NCBI GenBank assembly: GCA_023411265.1
Contig: JAEYOX010000063.1
Location: forward strand, 1-64,000
Reading direction: 5' to 3'
DNA length: 64,000 nucleotides
Source of the DNA: Bacteroidota bacterium
GTDB lineage: Bacteria > Bacteroidota > Bacteroidia > Flavobacteriales > Weeksellaceae
Numbering within the stretch: position 1 is the stretch's first letter; each line of letters opens with the position of its first letter. The notes under the pieces were generated by a model. That model saw only the letters and a list, made by a program, of their open reading frames with translations, made no database searches and had not been told where the DNA came from. The position numbers and the translations under genes are program-made. This document shows positions 16,368-26,218 of the stretch, in pieces.

Positions 16368-19313
16368 TTAAAATGAAATATTTGTACCAAAAATCAGCGT
16401 TCTATTAAGATTGTACGTTCCAGAACCCATTGTACCGGCAATCGACAATCTTGGATCGTAACCCTGTCTTTTTGAAAAAAGAGCTGCATTGTTAACGCCA
16501 AAATAAAATCTCGCAGCAGTAAGACCTAGACCATCATACCAATCCCTTTTTAATGAATAGCCTACTGTTATATTTTGAATGCTCAAATAATCAGACTTAA
16601 TCAGTGCCAAAGAAGATCCACTATATGCCTGCATGTTATTTTCTACCGAGAATTTAGGTAACTCTGCATTAGGGTTTTCCGGAGTCCAAGTTTTGTAGAA
16701 ATCTTCGTGAATTGACTGACCGAGTCCACCACCCATAGTTCCCAACCAGTTAGTGTCATAACCCCAACCTCCTAATTGATAGGCAAAATCAATACTGAAA
16801 TCGAGACCTCTATAATCTGCCCGTAGACCAAATCCTCCGTAAACATCTGGTGTAGCTGTTTTATCCAAGAAATTGATACTTGCATCAGCCCAGCTATCTG
16901 TAATAGTTTTACCGATAACATTACCATTTGCATCTGTTACATTCTTATAGAAAAGAGCGTTACCAGTAGCTTGATCCACCCCTGCAAATTCTCTCATGTA
17001 ATGAACATATCTATCCTCTCCAACTTTCAATCCTAATCCCCTGTTCTCAGACTGGCCACCATGTAGTTCGGTGATTCTATTTTTATAATGCGTTGCATTT
17101 GCAAAAATGTTTAAGCGGAAATCAGTAGATTTAATCACATCAGCATCAATAGAAACTTCAACCCCTTTATTTTCCATTGAACCAACATTCATTGGTAACG
17201 AAGTCCAACCACCACTAATTGAGGGTGATAAAGGAACTTGAAAGAGCATATCTGATACATTTCTTTCAAAATATTCAGCATCTATAGTTAATCTCTTATT
17301 AAACAAACCTAACTCAAATCCAGCATTTAAATTCTTCATTTTTTCCCACGTGATGTCCTTGTTACCGTTATAATAACGTTCGTATGATAAAGGTAGACTA
17401 GCGTCAGTAGTTTGAGTTACAGTGTAATGTCTTTCGTAAGGAGTATATACGGGAAAATTTAAGTTATCATTACCTTGTTCCCCGTAAGATGCTTTAAGTT
17501 TGAATTCATTCAGCCAGGAAATGTCGTTCATAAAGTTTTCATTAGTAACTCTCCACGCACCACCAAAGCCGTAAAAAGTACCCCATCTGTTATCTGGATG
17601 AAAATAAGAAGAAGCATCTCTCCTGACGTTGGCAGTCAAATAATATCTTTGCCCGTATTCATAATTGATGCGCCCAAAATAGCCCTCTGTAGCATACTTT
17701 CCTTTTGAGCCTCCCGCTCCCTGCAGAACTGCGGCTTGATCCAGAATATTCGATCCGGGTAAAAACAAATTAGACTTCTCTGAATAAACTTGTGAAACCC
17801 TATTAACATAAGTTTCATGCCCAGCAAGTAAATCAAACTTGTGGCCACCAAAATCTCTTGCATAAGTTAAGAGTTGCTGATTGGTAATTCCCAGATAATT
17901 GGTCATTATTCCAGTCATTCTTCCATTAGCATCAACCGCATCTCCGTACAGTGGAGTATCCATTGAAAGATAATCAGAATTCATATAATCACCAGTAATT
18001 GAGTATCTGAAATCTAAACCCTCTAGAATGTTAAAATCTAAATATCCATTTAAAACTACAGCATTTCTATCAGTTCTTTTAATGTCTTGAAGAGCGGTAA
18101 TATAAGGATTCATCCTTTGCCCGTAAGGTCGTACGTTAGGACCAATTAGTCCTGAACCGTCATCATATAGTATATTACCGATAGCATCATACATCAAATT
18201 CCCATTATTATCTCTCAGATAAACACCATAGATAGGAGCGATTGAATTGATCCATAAATAAGGCGAAGAGAAGTTGGAGGTTCCATTACCATCAGGATTA
18301 TCCAGTACTGCGTTGGTATACGCCATATTAGTTCCAATCTTTATTCTATCACTAATCTGAGTATCGATTTTCCCTCTTGCGGTAATCTTATCAAAACGTG
18401 AATTAATTGCATATCCTTCATTTTTCTCATATCCAAGAGAGAAATAGTATGAAGTGACATCAGTTCCTCCTGAGGCATTCAAGAAGACTGAATTGTAATA
18501 ACCTGGTCTGAAAAGGTAATCTTCCCAGTTTTCAGGACTATAAATCTGCTCAGTACTTCTAATTTTACCGGTAACCGGATCAATTAACTGATTATTTGGT
18601 GTGTTAAAGAGATTATATCCTAATCCTTGTGCCCCATCAATAATTTCTGCGGCGGCTTTCGTTCGAGCATCATCATAGGAAAGATTTTGACCAAACATAT
18701 AATTATTAGCTAACCCTTGAAAATAAGCTTCATAATAACGCGCAGGGTCATCAATAGTTTTATAACGTTTATTCCCATTGACATTCACCCCAGTTTTAAA
18801 ATCCAAACTAAATTTTGGCCTACCTGATCTACCTTTTTTTGTAGTAACTATAATTACTCCATTGGCACCCCTGTTACCATACATGGAAGCAAGAGAAGCA
18901 TCTTTAAGGAAAGACATGGACTCAATATCATTATTGTTGATTGAAGTAATACTACCTGTTAATGGCACTCCATCTACAATATATAAAGGTTCAGAAGAAC
19001 CATTAATTGATCCAATCCCCCTAAAACGGACGGATGGAGCTTGCCCGGGCTGTCCTGAACCCGCTGCAATCTGCACACCGGCCACTTTTCCCGTCATTCC
19101 TTGAACTACGTTAGCTGTGGTTACCTTTGCGATTTCCTCAGCTTGCACACTTGCCACTGAACCTGTGAGTGTTTCTTTCTTTTTAGTACCATAACCGACC
19201 ACTACAACTTCTTCAATATCGGATACTATCGTATCTCCAACTGTTTGAGCTGATGCAACGCCTCCCAGAAAGAAAAGGACACCTGCGCTTAAGACTCGTA
19301 ATTTGACATTCAT
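16368..19313 (-). CDS. SusC/RagA-family TonB-linked outer-membrane transporter
   Basis: 981 residues. Signal peptide to about residue 22 (GVASAQ), then a TonB-box-like EEVVVVGYG at about 34-42, a plug domain (LTGSVASVQ, VPLTGSITSINNNDIESMSFLKDA, GNRGANGVIIVTTKKG), and a 22-strand barrel ending in NLNRTLIFGTNISF. The usual N-terminal carboxypeptidase-regulatory-like domain is missing or very short, giving a compact version. It imports large nutrients using TonB energy. First gene of susC-susD-lipoprotein, with an operator-like palindrome in its promoter. Confidence 0.96.
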   Translation of the reverse strand: MNVKLRVLSAGVLFFLGGVASAQTVGDTIVSDIEEVVVVGYGTKKKETLTGSVASVQAEEIAKVTTANVVQGMTGKVAGVQIAAGSGQPGQAPSVRFRGIGSINGSSEPLYIVDGVPLTGSITSINNNDIESMSFLKDASLASMYGNRGANGVIIVTTKKGRSGRPKFSLDFKTGVNVNGNKRYKTIDDPARYYEAYFQGLANNYMFGQNLSYDDARTKAAAEIIDGAQGLGYNLFNTPNNQLIDPVTGKIRSTEQIYSPENWEDYLFRPGYYNSVFLNASGGTDVTSYYFSLGYEKNEGYAINSRFDKITARGKIDTQISDRIKIGTNMAYTNAVLDNPDGNGTSNFSSPYLWINSIAPIYGVYLRDNNGNLMYDAIGNILYDDGSGLIGPNVRPYGQRMNPYITALQDIKRTDRNAVVLNGYLDFNILEGLDFRYSITGDYMNSDYLSMDTPLYGDAVDANGRMTGIMTNYLGITNQQLLTYARDFGGHKFDLLAGHETYVNRVSQVYSEKSNLFLPGSNILDQAAVLQGAGGSKGKYATEGYFGRINYEYGQRYYLTANVRRDASSYFHPDNRWGTFYGFGGAWRVTNENFMNDISWLNEFKLKASYGEQGNDNLNFPVYTPYERHYTVTQTTDASLPLSYERYYNGNKDITWEKMKNLNAGFELGLFNKRLTIDAEYFERNVSDMLFQVPLSPSISGGWTSLPMNVGSMENKGVEVSIDADVIKSTDFRLNIFANATHYKNRITELHGGQSENRGLGLKVGEDRYVHYMREFAGVDQATGNALFYKNVTDANGNVIGKTITDSWADASINFLDKTATPDVYGGFGLRADYRGLDFSIDFAYQLGGWGYDTNWLGTMGGGLGQSIHEDFYKTWTPENPNAELPKFSVENNMQAYSGSSLALIKSDYLSIQNITVGYSLKRDWYDGLGLTAARFYFGVNNAALFSKRQGYDPRLSIAGTMGSGTYNLNRTLIFGTNISF

Positions 19314-19339
19314 ATTAACAATTTTAATTTATTAAAAAG

Positions 19340-19370
19340 CAAATATGTTAAATAAAATTAACATATACAA
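19340..19370 (-). promoter_or_regulatory. susC promoter with overlapping palindromes
   Basis: On the minus strand TTG (19370-19368), a 20-nt spacer and CATATTTG (19347-19340, one mismatch to TAnnTTTG) precede susC by 26 nt. A perfect inverted repeat ATATGTTAA/TTAACATAT with 6-nt centre covers 19343-19366, exactly between and overlapping the two boxes. A second one, ATACAA/TTGTAT with 3-nt centre, covers 19365-19379. A DNA-binding regulator there would control the promoter directly. Confidence 0.6.
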
Positions 19371-19386
19371 TACTTGTATTAATTTT

Positions 19387-21291
19387 TTATTTCTTTAAGA
19401 ATTTTAACGTTATATCCTTTCCTTTATGATTTTTTATAACCAAATAATAGGAGCCTACTGATAATGAGCTTACATTGATTTTACCGTTATCTGATTGCTG
19501 ATTGAGCACCATTCTTCCACTTTCATCAAGGATTATTGCAGTAAATTTCTCTAGTCCTAGGATATTCAGGATATCCGTCGTTGGATTAGGGAATATGTTG
19601 ACCAGCGGTTTAGATTCGACTTCTGATGCGTTCAATGTATTGAGATTGCCAGCAGTGATAACGATACTATAATTCTGAGGAACTGCAAGATTACCTTTAT
19701 GCGAAACATTCAAAATATACTCACCTGATGGATTGTCAATATCAATTCTTTCAAAATTATCAACGTCGTTGGTGGAATTTCTTGTTGCAGCAGCATTAGG
19801 CGTGGCCATTCCTTGTAATTTCCAAGGATAGTGAATAGTTCCTGTTGCAACAGAAGTTACCGATATATCCAAATCGTTCACTAAATGGATAGTCGTTGGA
19901 TCAGTAATACCATTATTAAATGTAGGCGAAGCGGGATCAGTCCACGAAATAGAAACCCTCAACTGACCTGGACCTGAAGCACTAAACATTTTTGAATAGG
20001 TATCACTATTATTTAAAACATTTTCTTCAATTACACTTCCATTTAACTGTAAATTTTTATCTCTGATTACTTTTGCAGCAGTAGTCGCATTTACTACACC
20101 CCATCCAAATCTAGCATCAGGACCTAATGTGGTCCCTGCATCATCCGCGGTATGCAAAATCAATCCTTTTACCGTCGATGCCTTCATGTAATTAGAATAT
20201 AACTGATTATAATATTGCTGAAGAAGAGTAATCACCCCTGTTATGCCCGGTGAAGCCATAGAAGTACCACTCATAGGTCCATAAGAGGTATTGGACGAGA
20301 AAGTAGTTGAGTTTACATTGACCCCTTTCATTGAAATTTCAGGTTTCACCCTACCATCGTCTGAGGGACCGTAGCTACTAAACTGAGACATTTGCGGACT
20401 CGCCAATCCAATATAGTTAGTCATTTCATTAATTGCAGCAACAGTTAGAACATTCTTTGCATTACCATGACCAAAAATCAAATCATAGCCTTGTTTTGCA
20501 GCAATCTGCGTCGAAGCGGGAGGGGTGTTCTCGTTCCGGTCATTTCCAGCAGAAACTACAGGTAAATAATACTGATTGTTATAACAAATATTGTCAATCT
20601 GCTGAGCTCTACTATCATATGCTCCATAAAACCAAAGCTGATTCAATTGTCCAATTCCATATGAATGGTTAGAAACTAATAATCCATTAGAAGCTTCACT
20701 TAGCATTTCAGTTAAATCATTTGTCCAATCGTATGCTAATATATTCGTATCAAAAGCTAGACCTCTTGCTGAGGCCTGAACCCCTTGTGCTCCGATAGTG
20801 CCCGCAACGTGAGTTGCATGATTGGATAATGTTGAGGTATTCATATTTGTGACTTTACTTACGCCACCTACCATGAATTCCTGATGGGTACCTCGCACCG
20901 TACCTCCATCCCAAATGCCCGCCGTCATTCCCTGTCCTTGGATATTAATGCCTAAGCTTCCGCCATTATATAATGCTGTGGCACGTGCTGTTGTTGCTGC
21001 GCCAGCATTATGGGTTTTAGCGTATATTTTTTCACCGCTAGGGAGTACGTCCATCAATTCTTTTATTCCGAAACCGTCATCACTAATTTCTACTTTTGAA
21101 ACATGAGGATTGCTTTTGAGATATGCATCTAACCTTAACTTTCTTTCTTGCTCTTCTTTTTGTAATTCTTTTGCTAAAACTGTATTCGCTTCTTGATTGG
21201 AATAAGAAGCTATTTTTCTCTTTTCCTCAGCAGTCTGCGAGAATGCAAAAAAAGGCAGTAACAGCAAAATGGGTAAAACTTTAATTTTCAT
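19387..21291 (-). CDS. Subtilisin-family (S8) serine peptidase secreted by T9SS
   Basis: 634 residues from ATG 21291 (an upstream TTG at 21318 is less likely). Signal peptide ending FAFSQ, a prodomain-like region, then the S8 catalytic triad: Asp in AGIWDGG, His in NHATHVAGT, Ser in GTSMASPG. The C-terminal about 75 residues start at IFPNPTTDILNI and match the type A T9SS sorting domain. It should be released or attached at the cell surface, where it cuts proteins. It is 73 nt ahead of susC on the same strand; the pairing suggests peptide feeding. Confidence 0.92.
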   Translation of the reverse strand: MKIKVLPILLLLPFFAFSQTAEEKRKIASYSNQEANTVLAKELQKEEQERKLRLDAYLKSNPHVSKVEISDDGFGIKELMDVLPSGEKIYAKTHNAGAATTARATALYNGGSLGINIQGQGMTAGIWDGGTVRGTHQEFMVGGVSKVTNMNTSTLSNHATHVAGTIGAQGVQASARGLAFDTNILAYDWTNDLTEMLSEASNGLLVSNHSYGIGQLNQLWFYGAYDSRAQQIDNICYNNQYYLPVVSAGNDRNENTPPASTQIAAKQGYDLIFGHGNAKNVLTVAAINEMTNYIGLASPQMSQFSSYGPSDDGRVKPEISMKGVNVNSTTFSSNTSYGPMSGTSMASPGITGVITLLQQYYNQLYSNYMKASTVKGLILHTADDAGTTLGPDARFGWGVVNATTAAKVIRDKNLQLNGSVIEENVLNNSDTYSKMFSASGPGQLRVSISWTDPASPTFNNGITDPTTIHLVNDLDISVTSVATGTIHYPWKLQGMATPNAAATRNSTNDVDNFERIDIDNPSGEYILNVSHKGNLAVPQNYSIVITAGNLNTLNASEVESKPLVNIFPNPTTDILNILGLEKFTAIILDESGRMVLNQQSDNGKINVSSLSVGSYYLVIKNHKGKDITLKFLKK

Positions 21292-21356
21292 TTCTTTAAA
21301 ATTACATTTTTTTTTCAATTATTTATTTAAGGAGGTAAATATATAAAAAAAATGAA

Positions 21357-24167
21357 TTACTTCAATTTTTTCTTCACTGCTACTTCTTCATACACTTCTA
21401 AGATATCACCGATTTCAATATCATTATATCCTTTAATGTTCAAGCCACATTCGTATCCTTTAGTTACTTCTTTCACATCGTCTTTAAAACGCTTCAAACT
21501 TTCCAGTTCTCCGTCATGCTTCACAATACCGTCACGCAGAAGTCTGATTTTTGAGTTTCTTGTCACTTTCCCTGAAAGGACCATACATCCCGCAATAGTT
21601 CCGATTTTTGAAATTTTGAATACCTCGCGGATTTCCACATTCCCAATCACCTGTTCTTTGATTTCAGGAGAAAGCATCCCTTCCATAGCTTCTTTTACTT
21701 CTTCAATGGCTGCATAAATTACGGAATAAGTTCTGATTTCAATCTCTTCTTTATCGGCAAGTTCTTTTGCATTCGCACCCGCTCTTACATTAAATCCGAT
21801 AATAATCGCATCAGAGGCAGTGGCGAGGTTAACATCGGATTCGGTAATAGGACCTACTCCCTGATGAAGGATATTAACACTGATTTCTTCTGTGGAAAGT
21901 CTTTGGAGCTGATCTGAAAGTGCTTCTACGGAACCGTCCACGTCACCTTTCAGAATGATGTTAAGTTCTTTAAATTCTCCCAACGCAATTCTTCTGCCCA
22001 ATTCTTCCAGAGTTGTATGTTTCTTCGTTCTGATGGAAAGTTCACGCTGCAGTTGCCCTCTCTTCACCGCTATGGCTTTGGCCTCGCTTTCTTCTTCAAA
22101 CACGCGGAATTTGTCTCCCGCGGTAGGGGCACCGTCCAGTCCAAGTATGGTAACAGGAATAGAAGGGCCGGCCTCTTTCAAGTTTTTACCTCTTTCGTCC
22201 AGCATCGCTTTCACTTTCCCATGGTTTTTTCCTGCCAGCAGATAATCACCAACACGTAAAGTTCCGTTCTGAACCAGCATTGTTGTCACATAACCTCTTC
22301 CTTTATCCAGTGATGCTTCGATTACGGTACCAACTGCGTCTCGATCAGGATTGGCTTTCACTTCAAGCATTTCTGCCTGAAGAAGTACTTTTTCAAGAAG
22401 CTGATCAACATTGTTTCCGAATTTAGCAGAAATTTCCTGCGACTGAACATTTCCTCCCCATTCTTCAACCAAGACATTCATGGCTGAAAGCTGCTCGCGG
22501 ATTCTATCAGGATTTGCGGTAGGTTTATCTACTTTATTTATTGCAATAATCATTGGAACTCCCGCTGCCTGTGCGTGAGCGATTGCTTCTTTCGTTTGAG
22601 GCATCACATCATCATCCGCTGCAATTACAATTATGACAATATCTGTAATCTGAGCTCCTCTGGCTCTCATGGCTGTAAAAGCTTCGTGACCAGGAGTATC
22701 TAGGAAAGTTATTCTCTGTCCATTTTCCAGCTTTACGTTGTACGCGCCAATATGCTGAGTAATACCCCCGGATTCGCCTGCAATAACATTAGTTTTCCTG
22801 ATATAATCCAACAAGGATGTTTTACCGTGATCCACGTGTCCCATCACCGTTACAATAGGTGCGCGAGATTCCAGATCTTCTTCAGCGTCCTGTGCTTCTT
22901 CTAGTTCTTCTTCAAGGTCTGCATCCTGAAATTCAATTTTATACCCAAATTCATCTGCTACCAACAATAATGTATCGGCCTCCAGGCGCTGGTTCATAGT
23001 AACCATAACTCCTAGTGAAAAACATACAGAAATAACCTCTGTTGGGCTGACATTCATTAAACTCGCCAATTCACCAACCGTAATAAATTCTGTTACTTTC
23101 AGTGTTTTATCACGTGCATCAATTTCCTGCTGCAATTCATCCTGCTCTCTTCGGTATACTCTTTTTTCCTTTCGGTATTTGGCACCTTTGGACTTGCCGC
23201 TTTTATTGGTTAGTTTTTCCAGCGTTTCGCGAATTTGATTTTTCACCTGCTCATCAGTGAGTTCCACAGGCATCACACGCTCTCCTCGTCTGCCGCTGCC
23301 TTTCTTATTGCCGGTATTTCCACGGTTGGCACCCTGATTACCTGCACCTTGCGGTCTTGGTCCACCTTGTCCTTGTTGTGGACGCTGGCCACTCTGTTGG
23401 TTTCCACCCGCCTGCCCGGCAGCAGGTTTTTCTATCCTTTTCCTTTTTTTCTTTTTATCTGCCGCCGATTTAGATTTATCCTTAAACTGAGACAAATCCA
23501 CTGTTTGCTTGAGAATTTTTGGCCCATCTAGTTTCTGATAGACTGTTTTCAGAACATCCGGATCCGGCTTGTCAAATTCCACTTGGGTAATCTCATCGGA
23601 TTTCGGTTTTTCTACTTCGGCTTTGGGCTGTTCGTGTAGAGACTCTGGTTTTTCTTCCACTTTTTTGGTTTCTTGCTGTGGCTGTGGCTTTGGTTTCTTA
23701 GGAGCAGCCTTTGCTTTGTGGTCTAATTGTGAAAGATCTATTTTATCCAGAACTTTCAGCTCCGGTTTTTCTTCGGATTCAGCTTTTATAATTTCAGGTT
23801 CCTTCGGAGTTTCTTCCTCGGGAGATGGAGTTTCTTTTGAAACCGGCACTGTTTCTTTAGGTTCCAGATCAATTTTGCCTAAAATTTTGGTTTCGGGCCT
23901 TGCTGATTTAGCTTTTATTACTTCTGGTTTATTGTCCTCGATCACAAGTTTCTCCTCCGGTACCTTTGTGATGACAACCTCCTGCGAAGCTTTTCTTTGT
24001 TCACCATCTTTGGCAAACTCTGCTTCCAAGACATCATATGCCGCTGCTTCCAGTTGAGCGTTCGGATTTGCATCTACCTCAAATCCTTTGCTCTGCAGAA
24101 ATTCTACGAGTCTGGACATTGAAATATTAAATTCCTTTACCGCTTTATTTAATCTAATTTTTGGCAT
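21357..24167 (-). CDS. infB: Translation initiation factor IF-2
   Basis: 936 residues. N-terminal IF2 segment (residues 1-55), then a long Lys/Glu/Pro- and Gly/Gln-rich linker, a second N-terminal subdomain, and the GTPase core with G1 [11 protein letters not shown] at about residue 441, DTPGHEAF and NKVDKP. The usual domains 2-4 complete it. IF-2 places initiator tRNA on the 30S subunit. It is the last gene of rimP-nusA-infB, 60 nt after nusA. No clear terminator follows before the peptidase gene. Confidence 0.98.
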   Translation of the reverse strand: MPKIRLNKAVKEFNISMSRLVEFLQSKGFEVDANPNAQLEAAAYDVLEAEFAKDGEQRKASQEVVITKVPEEKLVIEDNKPEVIKAKSARPETKILGKIDLEPKETVPVSKETPSPEEETPKEPEIIKAESEEKPELKVLDKIDLSQLDHKAKAAPKKPKPQPQQETKKVEEKPESLHEQPKAEVEKPKSDEITQVEFDKPDPDVLKTVYQKLDGPKILKQTVDLSQFKDKSKSAADKKKKRKRIEKPAAGQAGGNQQSGQRPQQGQGGPRPQGAGNQGANRGNTGNKKGSGRRGERVMPVELTDEQVKNQIRETLEKLTNKSGKSKGAKYRKEKRVYRREQDELQQEIDARDKTLKVTEFITVGELASLMNVSPTEVISVCFSLGVMVTMNQRLEADTLLLVADEFGYKIEFQDADLEEELEEAQDAEEDLESRAPIVTVMGHVDHGKTSLLDYIRKTNVIAGESGGITQHIGAYNVKLENGQRITFLDTPGHEAFTAMRARGAQITDIVIIVIAADDDVMPQTKEAIAHAQAAGVPMIIAINKVDKPTANPDRIREQLSAMNVLVEEWGGNVQSQEISAKFGNNVDQLLEKVLLQAEMLEVKANPDRDAVGTVIEASLDKGRGYVTTMLVQNGTLRVGDYLLAGKNHGKVKAMLDERGKNLKEAGPSIPVTILGLDGAPTAGDKFRVFEEESEAKAIAVKRGQLQRELSIRTKKHTTLEELGRRIALGEFKELNIILKGDVDGSVEALSDQLQRLSTEEISVNILHQGVGPITESDVNLATASDAIIIGFNVRAGANAKELADKEEIEIRTYSVIYAAIEEVKEAMEGMLSPEIKEQVIGNVEIREVFKISKIGTIAGCMVLSGKVTRNSKIRLLRDGIVKHDGELESLKRFKDDVKEVTKGYECGLNIKGYNDIEIGDILEVYEEVAVKKKLK

Positions 24168-24227
24168 GTAAAATAATTACTTTTAAAAATATTAATTTAT
24201 ATCAGGATTTGGTGTAGTAAGAGAAAA

Positions 24228-25463
24228 TCAGGACTCCAATTCTTCTCTTAAAATCTGTTTAACTTCATCAATCTGCTCTTCTTCCAGATCCACCAGATTC
24301 AGAAGTGCCTCAGTATCTTTATCCAGTACACTTCTTGCTGTATTCAATCCTATTTTTTTGAATTCTTCGATGATCCATTCTTCGATTTCATCTTTAAATT
24401 CATTCAGTTCCACATCGTCGTCTTCGCTGGTTTCTCTGTATACATCTATTTCAAGGTCGGTGAGCCAAGAAGCAAGTTTAATGTTCTGCCCTTGTTTTCC
24501 GATCACTTTTGAAATTTCATCTACCGGAGTATATACCATGGCGTACTGTTGTTCCGTATTCAGATCTATTTTATTAATCGTCACATTTCCCAAAGCGCGT
24601 TTTACCAAAATCTCCGGGTTTTTAGACCACTGAATAACATCGATATTTTCATTTCTCAATTCTCTTACTACGCCGTGAATCCGGGAACCTTTCACACCTA
24701 CACAGGCTCCTACCGGATCAATACGGTCGTCATACGCATCTACTGCTATTTTTGCTTTTTCGCCTGGAATACGAACTACCTTTTTCAGCATAATAGTTCC
24801 GTCCTGAATTTCAGGAATTTCCAGTTCCAGTAGTTTTTCCAAAAATCTTGGCGAAGTTCTAGAAACAATAATCTGGGGCTTTGATCCTTTGAAATCTACA
24901 GAATCTACAATGGCTCTGATGCTTTCTCCTTTTTTAAAGAAATCTGAAGGAATTTGATTTTCTTTAGGCAGAATAAATTCGTTGTCATCATCATCCAACA
25001 AGATGGCGTGCTGTTTTCTTACGTGGTGTACTTCTCCTATTACTATTTCTCCAATCCTGTCGCGAAACTGCTCATACAGCATTGCATTGTTATGCTCCTG
25101 AAGTTTTGTAGCCAGAATTTGCTTTAGGGTAAGAACATTTCTTCTTCCCAGCTGTGCAATCGGAATTTCTACGGTATAATCTTCTCCTACTTCAAAGGTA
25201 GGATCTATTTTCTTAGCTTCCGATATTTCAATTTCGAGATCATCATCTTCGGACATGCCGTCTTCTACGATGGTTTTATTCAGGAAAATCTGAAAATCGC
25301 CTTTATCAGGGTTTACAATGACATCAAAATGATCGTCAGAATCGTATCTTTTTCTTAAAAGCGTTTTAAGCGAGTCCTCTATGATTGCCATTAAATCAAT
25401 CTTACTAATGCTTTTCTCGTCTTTGAAATCGCCAAACGCTTCTATTAACGCTAAACTGTCCAT
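24228..25463 (-). CDS. nusA: Transcription termination/antitermination protein NusA
   Basis: 411 residues: N-terminal polymerase-binding domain, S1 domain (GEIVIGEVHHVRKQHAIL), and two KH domains (VGACVGVKGSRIHGVVRE, VDEISKVIGKQGQNIKLAS). The C-terminal acidic repeats of E. coli NusA are absent apart from a short acidic end, as in many bacteria. NusA promotes pausing and hairpin-dependent termination. A terminator-like hairpin in the leader of its own operon makes autoregulation possible. Confidence 0.97.
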   Translation of the reverse strand: MDSLALIEAFGDFKDEKSISKIDLMAIIEDSLKTLLRKRYDSDDHFDVIVNPDKGDFQIFLNKTIVEDGMSEDDDLEIEISEAKKIDPTFEVGEDYTVEIPIAQLGRRNVLTLKQILATKLQEHNNAMLYEQFRDRIGEIVIGEVHHVRKQHAILLDDDDNEFILPKENQIPSDFFKKGESIRAIVDSVDFKGSKPQIIVSRTSPRFLEKLLELEIPEIQDGTIMLKKVVRIPGEKAKIAVDAYDDRIDPVGACVGVKGSRIHGVVRELRNENIDVIQWSKNPEILVKRALGNVTINKIDLNTEQQYAMVYTPVDEISKVIGKQGQNIKLASWLTDLEIDVYRETSEDDDVELNEFKDEIEEWIIEEFKKIGLNTARSVLDKDTEALLNLVDLEEEQIDEVKQILREELES

Positions 25464-25524
25464 TCGTTATTTATGTATTAAATTATCGTTAAGTTGCTGC
25501 AGCTGAGTTGACCTGCTGCACGCC

Positions 25525-25992
25525 TTAAAACTTTATTGTTACTAATGCTTTTTTTATGTCCTGAAAATGAATGGTTTTTTCTTCCTCAACATCCATTTTA
25601 CCTTTTCCTACTTCCTTGGGTTTTCTGTAACGTAAGAGTAGAGTGATGCTATTTTCATCCACTTTTACAAGTTCACCTTCTATTTTAGTATCGTCCTGCA
25701 ACAGAATATCCAAAGTTCTTCCAATGTTTTTTTTAAATTGTCTGGGCATAGAAAGCGGCTCACTTAATCCCGCTGACATTACTTGTAAACTGAAATCGTG
25801 TGCTTCCCTATCCACATTAAATTCAATCGCTCTGCTGGCATCCAAACAATCCTGAAGAGTAACACCCTGATCACCATCCAATATTACAGTTACATCATCA
25901 CCCGCAGAAATCTTCAAATCTATAAGAAACAAATCCTCTCTGCTTTTCAGAAAATCGTCCAGCAATCCTTCTATTTTCTTTTTGAATTCCAT
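25525..25992 (-). CDS. rimP: Ribosome maturation factor RimP
   Basis: 155 residues, normal size, with the conserved RAIEFNVDREAHDFSLQVMSAGLSEPL segment pattern at about residues 50-76 and a C-terminal SH3-like domain. RimP helps assemble the 30S subunit. First gene of the conserved rimP-nusA-infB operon; nusA begins 61 nt downstream. A full promoter and a leader of about 65 nt containing a terminator-like hairpin precede it. Confidence 0.95.
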   Translation of the reverse strand: MEFKKKIEGLLDDFLKSREDLFLIDLKISAGDDVTVILDGDQGVTLQDCLDASRAIEFNVDREAHDFSLQVMSAGLSEPLSMPRQFKKNIGRTLDILLQDDTKIEGELVKVDENSITLLLRYRKPKEVGKGKMDVEEEKTIHFQDIKKALVTIKF

Positions 25993-26014
25993 ATCTACAT
26001 CAATTATTGTTACG

Positions 26015-26041
26015 AAAAAAGGCTTTCTTGCGAAGCCTTTT
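26015..26041 (-). terminator. Terminator-like hairpin in the rimP leader (possible attenuator)
   Basis: Read on the minus strand: AAAGGCTTC, loop GCAA (a GNRA tetraloop), GAAAGCCTTT with one bulged A, and a run of T ending at 26015. It stands between the predicted start site (near 26058) and the rimP ATG (25992), so it would act on the operon's own transcript. No gene lies upstream on the minus strand that it could serve: the neighbour ugd is divergent. Confidence 0.6.
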
Positions 26042-26062
26042 CATTTTTCCCGTAATCAGTTG

Positions 26063-26091
26063 CAAATATACAATAATTTTTCTCTCATCAA
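26063..26091 (-). promoter_or_regulatory. Promoter of rimP-nusA-infB
   Basis: On the minus strand TTG (26091-26089), an 18-nt spacer and TATATTTG (26070-26063) fully match the Bacteroidetes consensus, 70 nt before the rimP start codon. Confidence 0.7.
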
Positions 26092-26188
26092 AAAAATAGT
26101 GAGGTTTAACTACCGTTTTAGATGCAGATTACCCGAACTTTACCAGAATAGGTTCCAAAACCGACACCTATTCTAATCCATTTTTTAG

Positions 26189-26196
26189 TAATTTTG
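26189..26196 (+). promoter_or_regulatory. -7 box of the ugd-rfb operon
   Basis: TAATTTTG, 22 nt before ATG 26219. No TTG at proper spacing. Confidence 0.5.
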
Positions 26197-26218
26197 CGCC
26201 TTTAATTCAGGTTATAAA

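Noticed and set aside
23569..24057. 162-codon plus-strand frame inside infB
   Set aside because: Lies antisense to the low-complexity IF-2 linker, and its Ser/Phe/Gly-rich content simply mirrors the Lys/Glu/Pro codons.
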